64,000 bases of DNA from Talpa occidentalis (taxonomy: Eukaryota > Chordata > Mammalia > Eulipotyphla > Talpidae). The DNA is taken from positions 82,257,106 through 82,321,105 of the forward strand of contig NW_023601104.1 in the NCBI RefSeq assembly GCF_014898055.3, written 5' to 3'. Of the stretch, positions 57,801 through 64,000 are shown piece after piece. The notes below the pieces were generated by a model. That model did not search any database and was not told where the DNA came from. It saw nothing but the letters and a program-made list of their open reading frames with translations. The translations under genes and the position numbers were made by a program. Within the stretch, counting starts at the first letter, position 1; each line of letters starts with the position of its first letter.

Positions 57801-59765
57801 TGTTAAACTAGTTTAAATATTTTATGTTTTCCTTTTTGCTTTCCCTTTGGTGGATAAAGAAAGTATTGAAATCAAAAACCACTTTTCTGTCTTCCCGTCA
57901 CTTCTGAGACTCCCTTTCTCTCTTAAGCAAAACAATGAAAACAGGAGAAATAAAAGGGGAAATGGAAGGGAAGAAGAAAGACACCATATTTGTACGTATA
58001 AATGGAAATGGCTGAAGTTTTAGTTTTCTTTCCCTTGAACCCCTCTTTGCCAGTGGTGCAACACCACCACAAACTTAAAAATGAATGAATAAGAGGTAGA
58101 GGAAGATGAGGGAAAAGGATGGGGGAAGAAAGAAGGGAATGATGATAGAATTCAGAATAAAATACAATGTGGAATAATTAATAACTCAAAATTAGTATCT
58201 ATTTTCTTATTAATATTTGCATGTGTCTTTAGGATTCTAATTGCTGTCAGATGAGCACAAAGTGAAGTTTTAGGAATATGCTCATTGTACAAAAAAATGA
58301 AGAAAGCAAATTTTTGACTCCAGTAAAGTTGTAATTTCTGATACAAAAATGAATGGATGTTTGGTTGACATGAAGGTAGCTTAGTCAACCACAGAAAACC
58401 TTACCCAGTGACTTCCAAGGACACTTAGCATGCTCATTTGTCCTAGCGCTAGTGCACAGTAAGTTGGCTCCTTCTCTGCTAGGATGTCATCTGGGAAATC
58501 CAGAGGCTTGCTGCTCCAGAGATTTTCCTTCTCACCCACAGCCTGAAGTTTTAATTCTCACTCTGTGTGATTTTTTTGTCTGTGGCCAGAACTTGATTCT
58601 ACTCCAAAAACATCTTTGAGTAATTTCTCTATGCATGTATAGAGACAAAAGTAGGGCATTCAGCACCAGTGGTGAGATTGTACCTGGAAGAATCTCAAGT
58701 TGCTAATGTCTTCACATTTGAAGATCAACATATCTAAAATGATCATAAAACCTGGGAAAAATTTAGGGATTTGATCAAGCAACCATCTAGCACCAGGGAT
58801 CTGAGGCCATCTGAAGCTATCACTTCATTGAAAATCAGATTAATATGAATACAAATTGGAAGAGGTCAATCCAAAAGCTGATTCGGCAGGATGAAGACAA
58901 TGTGATCCCGTCTCAATTATTTAAAACTGTGAGTATTGAGAGGTAAATTGGACATGGCATAATAATTTTATTTAGGAAAGGTTGCAAAATGTCCAGGAAG
59001 TCTGATCTTGTTAAGTGTTCCTTATGTCATGATATAGCTGATGATTTTCCTGATTAAAATCATCAGGGTGATTATGTGTCTGTTTTCTGATTTTCTAAAT
59101 TTTGGCTACTTGACCTCCTGTAGAGAAGGATATTTAGAAATTGCAAGTATTTCAAAAAATAGCAAAGCAAGCTTAAGATCTTAATCATTTGGTGAATTGT
59201 AGGTTTAACCTTGATCTAGTTCTGAATGGTTACAAATGTGTTTGCTAACATCATGCTAGCATTTAAACTCATGTTATTATTGAAAATTAAGAGATGATGG
59301 TTTAAAAAGCAAAATACAAAAAGTCAACCAGAAATTTACAAAACCTGCCCTATGCGAAGTCTACTTTCCTTATCACTTCATGTTTGTCTCTCAGCGGCAA
59401 GTCCACAAACACACATAGCCAGGCATGCAAGCCAGTGCCTTATAAAGGAAAAGTCATTTATTTGGTCATCTGGAAGGTTTCTCTCTGAGCTGCCCAGAGC
59501 ATGTGGTTTGAGAAGAAAGGCAGACCAAGTAAAGCAGTAGTTCACTCCTTGAAGTCTTTCAAAGACATTGACTGTGGGACTTTCACCCCATTGTTTATCA
59601 TTGGATACATATTGCATTTATTTTTTAGGCAGAAAACTAAATTTTTGGGGGGTGGGATAAGTGGATAGTGATAAAATAATTAAAATAGAAGATTATTAGC
59701 ATACCAGCATATTTATTTTCTTCTCTTCTTTCACTGAGTTTATAATACCATATAAAGATTGCATG
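57801..59765. other. Unique sequence, no feature seen
   Basis: Includes purine-rich parts near 57930-57990 and 58090-58140. The inverse pair TGATGATTTTCCTGATTAAA / ATCATCAGG near 59040-59065 forms a small hairpin. No gene signal. Confidence 0.4.
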
Positions 59766-60009
59766 ACTCATGGTTCTCCAAGAACCAGAACCAATAGAAA
59801 TTTATTATAAAAAAACTGGCTCATGCAGTGATGAAGGTGGAGAAGTTCCATGATTTGTAATCTGCAAGCTGGAGACCTAGGAAAGCCAGAGGTGTAAATT
59901 CTGGTCTGAGTGTGAAGGCCTGAGAATCAGCTGCACCTATGGGGTAAGTCTGCTGAGAGTTTGGTTAAACTACTCCACGGTATTGCTGCCTCAGTATTCC
60001 TTTTGTTTG

Positions 60010-61030
60010 TCCAAGCAGCCTGAAGTGACCTTAAATTCACATACCAACCCAAGGAGTACCAAGCAAATCTAAGCTTTGGATCTGATTTCCCCAGTAGCCC
60101 CTGTGAACCATGACCTTCCCTGCCTCTCAACACCCTTACCTGCCCCTTAGCTAAGAGCCCATGGGACTTGCTAAAACTCCTCTGTTTGTTTTAGTTGCCA
60201 ATCTAGTCTTAACCCAGGAACTCCAAAATACTCCACAAATGGACTCTTTCTTGGAAGCACATGTCCCAGTCTAGTCTTTCTCTGTTGCCCTCTGTCTTGA
60301 CTGTAAGTAATGTTTAAAAAAGACAAACCCAGGGCCTCCCTGGTGGCGCAGTGGTTGAGCGCTGGGTTGCGAAGCTGCCCGCGGCCTCTGCGGTGCCGGT
60401 TCGATCCCCAGCTGCTCCCCGGCCACCGAAGGAGGGTCCCACATGGCGTGCAGAACTCTCCTGCCGCCCACTGCTCCCCTCAGCAGTGTACTTCGGTCCT
60501 TCTGCCTGCTCTGCTCCCCGCTCTGGCTCTGGTGAATTCTCTCACCCTCCCGCGCTTCTGACTGTACCCAGTGCATGCATAAACAAAACAAACAAACAAA
60601 TAAATTAAAAAAAAAGCCTCTAAAAAAAAAAAACTATAAAAAAAAAAGTTTAAAAAAATAAAAAAGACAAACCCAAAATGGAGTCCCTTATGCCAAACCC
60701 TCATGACTTTAAACCTAACCTAATTGCAGTTTCAGCTTCTCCTGCACTAATCTACTCACTCTGAAGCTTCTGGTCTGCACTAGTAGTTCATCTGCATGAC
60801 AAGACTCTGCCTTCCCCTAAAGGAAGATGCCTCTGTCTGAAATCTGTCTTATCTTGTCCTGCCCTCTTTCTGAGGATAAAAACTTCCATTTTATACAATA
60901 TCTTTCTATTAGAAGGATGTTGCTTGATTGGGAAATCATATAGTAAAGTCAATTAGATCTCTAAATTTAGCCAATGGATTTTGGATTTTGAACATATATG
61001 TAAACTTCTCTATTTCAATTTGTCTTGTGA
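60010..61030. mobile_element. Possible LTR-like insertion inside the old repeat
   Basis: Between the repeat's halves lies C/T-rich sequence ending CTGCCCTCTTTCTGAGGATA AAAACTTCC near 60860-60890, with a TATA-like GGATAAAAA. The ends are not defined and the class is uncertain; a SINE splits it. Confidence 0.3.
60332..60658 (+). mobile_element. Young tRNA-derived SINE with variant tail (best-preserved copy)
   Basis: GGCCTCCCTGGTGGCGCAGT GGTTGAGCGCTGGGTTGCGA head with intact A box (TGGCGCAGTGG) and B box (GGTTCGATCCC), GC-rich body, GACTGTACCCAGTGCATGCA end, (CAAA)n tail then AAGCCTCTAAAAA. Identical 16-bp TSD AAAAAAGACAAACCCA at 60316-60331 and about 60660-60675. Recent insertion. Confidence 0.97.
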
Positions 61031-61077
61031 TTTATTGTTGAACCACAGCTGACTGTCTATAACCATGTAGTTAATTT

Positions 61078-61362
61078 GGGGACTGCCCTGGTGGTGCAAG
61101 GAGTTAAGCACAGCATGATGAAGCAATCCCGCAGCTACTGCAACATGAGTTTGATCCCTGGATGGCCAGGGAGCTACCCACATGGCACAGCAGACCTCTC
61201 CTGTCTTGCCCACTGCTCCTCTCAGCATGTAATTCAGTCAGTCTGCCTGTTCTGTTCCCCACTCTGTCTCTGGTGAATTCTCTCACCTCTCAAATCTCTG
61301 ACTTGTACCCCAGCTCTTGTATTCATAAATAAGTCTTTAAAAACAATAACCAAAAAAAACCC
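61078..61362 (+). mobile_element. tRNA-derived SINE (older subfamily)
   Basis: GGGGACTGCCCTGGTGGTGC AAGGAGTTAAGCAC head, GAGTTTGATCCCTGG B box, CTCTGTCTCTGGTGAATTCT block, AAATAAGTCTTTAAA tail. TSD-like GTTAATTTG at 61069-61077 and about 61367-61375. Confidence 0.94.
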
Positions 61363-61664
61363 AAATGTTAATTTGACAAGTTCATAACAAGTTCCATTTC
61401 AAAGACCAAAGAAAATCAACATACACCTCAAACAGTCAGGCAGACAGACATTGAACCTCCTTCACTTTGTGGTTTGTTTTTTTTTATTTTTTCCTATTTA
61501 GCTTCTCCAACATTGGGGAAAAAGTCCACCAATTCAAATGTATGTCTTTTCTAGAAACACCTTCACAAACATACCTAGAGAAAAAATATGTTTAATTAGA
61601 TGGACATCCTGTAGTCCAGCCAAGATGACACATTGAATTATCCATCCTAGAGGCCTTGGAAAGA

Positions 61665-62170
61665 ATCCTATCATCTTATTTTAAAATTAGACTACTTCCA
61701 AAAAGTAACAACTCAATAGATGTTAACAGATCAAAGGGAGAACAAAGAAAATCCCTTCTATTTACACTACAGATCAGCAGTTCTTAAATGTGTTTTCTCC
61801 AGTAGCAGGATGAGAACTGATATCCTCCATGGGCACTGGAGTTATAAATATTGTCCATAAAGATTGAGAATTTCAGAAGTAGCAGGCAAACCTACATCGG
61901 CACCACTGTTATCCCATTCAAGAATGTACATTGAAACATGCTGAATGAGATTCTGCTAAAATAATTGTTTTAGAGTAAATAAATGTTAACAATTTTTACT
62001 GTGATCAAGTAATTATCAGTATAATCACATTTTATAAGTTATGATACAAGTCTATCTTGAAACTGGGGCTGGGAAACACTGTCAGTATAAACTAATGATT
62101 CAAAGGACCCTTCATTATAGATTCTCCAGAGTGAATAGAAGCTAAGGACAGTGTGGTTGGGGCCCTGTTT
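61665..62170. other. Unique sequence
   Basis: GATCAGCAGTTCTTAAATGT G near 61772 hints at an old MER5-type end. No gene. Confidence 0.4.
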
Positions 62171-62189
62171 CAAAAAACTGAGGGTCAAG

Positions 62190-62488
62190 TGCCTCCCCGG
62201 TGGCGCAGCGGTTGAGTGCTGGGTTGCGAAGCTGCCCATGGCCTCTGCAGTGCTGGTTCGATCCCCAGCTACTCCCTGGCCACCGGAGAAGGGTCCCACA
62301 TGGCGCGCAGACCTCTCCTGCCGCCCGCTGCTCCCCTCAGCAGTGTACTTCAGTCCTTCTGCCTGCTCTGCTCCCTGCTCTGGCTCTGGTGAATTCTCTC
62401 ACCCTCCTGCGCTTCTGACTGTACCCAGTGCTTGTATAAATAAATAAATAAATCTTTAAAAAGAAAAAAAAAGAATTTAAAAAAAAAA
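62190..62488 (+). mobile_element. Young tRNA-derived SINE
   Basis: TGCCTCCCCGGTGGCGCAGC GGTTGAGTGCTGGGTTGCGA head, GGTTCGATCCCCAG B box, GACTGTACCCAGTGCTTGTA end, (AAAT)n TCTTTAAAAAG tail. Identical 18-bp TSD AAAAAACTGAGGGTCAAG at 62172-62189 and about 62489-62506. Confidence 0.97.
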
Positions 62489-62627
62489 AAAAAACTGAGG
62501 GTCAAGATTAACTCCTCCTGAATATGCAGTCCTTAGAGATATGCTGGGTGTTACTGTTCCACCAAGAGATCTGCAGAATTATTCTGCATTCCATTATAAT
62601 GTCCACGAAGATATTCAGTTGGCAGGT

Positions 62628-62700
62628 TTATGAATCTGGCAAGTTATTTATACTTTCTTAGCCTCAGTTTCCTGTTCTGAAAGTGAGGCTTCTTCTGTTT
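62628..62700 (+). mobile_element. MIR fragment
   Basis: TGAATCTGGCAAGTTATTTA and CTTAGCCTCAGTTTCCTGTT CTGAAAGTGAGG match the MIR middle. Confidence 0.65.
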
Positions 62701-62929
62701 TCTTTGGAGGGATTTCTTAATAACAAGAGATGATTCTCAAAATCTTTACTATAGCCCTTAGCATATGTAGATTTATTATTGATGTAACACATTTTCCATT
62801 AAGTATTTGGCTATGGGCATAAGGTATATTATTAATGAATGATTTTAAGGTATTTGACCAGGATCTAGAAGACACCACTGATTACACACTCACACTTGTG
62901 AAAGCTTTCTCTATAGGCGCCATCAAATT

Positions 62930-63065
62930 TAGTTCTCATCGCACTTCACCCCAACAGATTGACATTTTTCCTATTTTATAATGAAGACACTGAGCACCCA
63001 GGAAGTGAAATAACAGGCCAAGCAAAAGTGTAGCAGAGGTGGGATTTGAACTCTGATTTGTCCAA
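62930..63065 (-). mobile_element. MIR, antisense
   Basis: TTTTCCTATTTTATAATGAA GACACTGAGCACCCAGGAAG TGAAATAACAGGCC and GAGGTGGGATTTGAACTCTG is the inverted MIR core. Confidence 0.8.
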
Positions 63066-64000
63066 GTTCAAAGCTTTGTTAAGCTCAAGCTCCCATCACT
63101 ATGGTAAGAAAATGAATCAATTTCAACCTGATGATAGCAAAGATCCTTCTGGCAATGCATGAATGGGCTGTCTCAAGAAAAGGATTATTATTATTTTTAC
63201 TGTGGAACCATGTTGATAAAAAGAAACAGAAAAAACCCTCTCTTATGAGAGAAGTCAGATGAGGATTTGAATTGCCTTTTTAGTGACATGTAGATTTTTT
63301 TAAAAAATGCCTATTTCTGAAAAGAAAGCGCTAAAGGTAATACACACAGAAATGGTAATAAAGCTGCAAATTGGAGCTTTGGTCAACAGGAGAACACGAG
63401 CCCCCAGCATACCCGTGTTGACTTAAAATAGTTGACATAAATCAGTAGCCTCTGTAACTCAGGATTCGGAGCACAACGCACGCGAGAGGGCAACTCTTAA
63501 ACCCTTCTCCATCCCTGAGTCCATAAAGGACCTTGATTAAGTGTGAGTAAAGGGAGTAGGACGCTAATGAAATATAAACAAAGTAGCTATTTTTATTCTG
63601 TTTTGGGGAAGTGAGGTGGGACTGACAAGTGCAAATCCCAACCCCTGCTCTATCCCTACCGAAGTCTCTAGAAATGAAAAGATGGCTTTGTTGACAAGCC
63701 AGCCTTCTCCCCCAACCTCCACAGAGGCTGGTGTAAGAAGGAAATGAGGGATGGATTGTACACACAGTGTAAACACTCGGGTTCCTGTGAGTTCCTGGGG
63801 CTAGGAGCTAATGCATTTCTAACTTTAAAATAGACTTAGTCACCATATTTCAGACGATCCACATAGCAGTACCTATAAAAACCTCATCTCATTAGCTCTT
63901 CATCGCCTCTCTCATTACCTTCCAGTAGTGTATTTTAACTTCATACATGATTTAGGGGACATTTCTGATCAACACCATTTTCTTTCTAGCGAGTTTTGTC
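63066..64000. other. Unique sequence, no feature seen
   Basis: The 107-codon antisense frame at 63442-63765 has no recognised motif, and no other gene evidence is seen. Confidence 0.4.

Larger units (their letters stand above)
59770..61660 (+). mobile_element. Second copy of the old interspersed repeat, split by other insertions
   Basis: Start GGTTCTCCAAGAACCAGAAC CAATAGAAATTTATTATAA, GGCTCATGCAGTGATGAAGG TGGAGAAG and CTGCAAGCTGGAGACCTAGG AAAGCCAG; end GTCCACCAATTCAAATGT, AGAAACACCTTCACAAACAT ACC, CATCCTGTAGTCCAGCCAAG ATGACACATTGAATTA. It belongs with 36765-37490. The middle (about 60000-61030) looks like separate LTR-like sequence plus SINEs. Confidence 0.65.

Noticed and set aside
60332..60410. 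SINE head as a functional tRNA
   Set aside because: A and B boxes are present, but the cloverleaf is imperfect and continues into the SINE body and A-rich tail with TSD.
1..64000. CRISPR array, operon, phage or plasmid features
   Set aside because: No regularly spaced direct repeats with unique spacers, no dense coding, no prokaryotic signals; all repeats are mammalian interspersed elements or microsatellites.

Overview
This window is AT-rich, non-coding nuclear DNA of a placental mammal. No gene, coding exon, rRNA, intact tRNA, CRISPR array or bacterial-style operon could be supported. The open frames present are short and mostly fall on repeats; the only frames with recognisable protein homology are two LINE-1 ORF2 C-terminal remnants. 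The old repeat set (L2, MIR, MER5A, mammalian L1, MaLR-type LTR) is that of eutherian intergenic or intronic sequence.

The dominant feature is one family of tRNA-derived SINEs: 26 copies, each about 250-330 bp, about one per 2.5 kb, on both strands, most with clear target-site duplications (TSDs). The family has a tRNA-like head with A and B boxes, a unique body, and an AATAAA/TCTTT-containing tail (class T+ of mammalian SINEs). I cannot name it. It is not Alu, B1/B2, CAN, ERE, PRE-1, Bov-tA, VES or camelid Vic, and no copies of those families are seen. By elimination the host may be a laurasiatherian lineage outside the well-known ones (for example a pangolin or a non-vespertilionid bat), but this is a guess. 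The head resembles the cetacean CHR type. There are an older subfamily (body ending near 'CCCCAGCTCTTGTATGCATAAA') and a younger GC-rich one ('TGGGTTGCGAAGCTGC' head, 'GACTGTACCCAGTGC' end); three young copies share a novel tail.

Layout: 1-7.4 kb, three SINEs, an ERV LTR remnant, a MIR and an antisense L1 end. 7.4-9 kb, two LTR-like blocks, the second with TATA box, poly(A) signal and an 11-bp inverted repeat. 9.6-12.3 kb, young SINE, young 5'-truncated L1, older antisense L1. 13-17.6 kb, L2 pieces, SINEs and an approx. 240-bp unit present twice, one copy inside a MER5A. 19-24.4 kb, SINEs including a tandem pair in one target site, plus unique sequence. 24.4-31 kb, the longest repeat-poor stretch, with a candidate conserved element near 27.2-27.8 kb. 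31-39.8 kb, more SINEs, a second young L1 and one copy of an unnamed old repeat. 40-44.4 kb, a decayed sense L1 split by three SINEs. 44.4-54.4 kb, MIR, L2, MaLR LTR, microsatellites. 55.7-56.5 kb, an L1MA-like 3' end. 59.8-62.5 kb, a second copy of the old repeat and three SINEs. No functional gene set exists here; the biology is retrotransposition: L1 supplies the enzyme, and the SINEs carry L1-style TSDs and A-rich tails.
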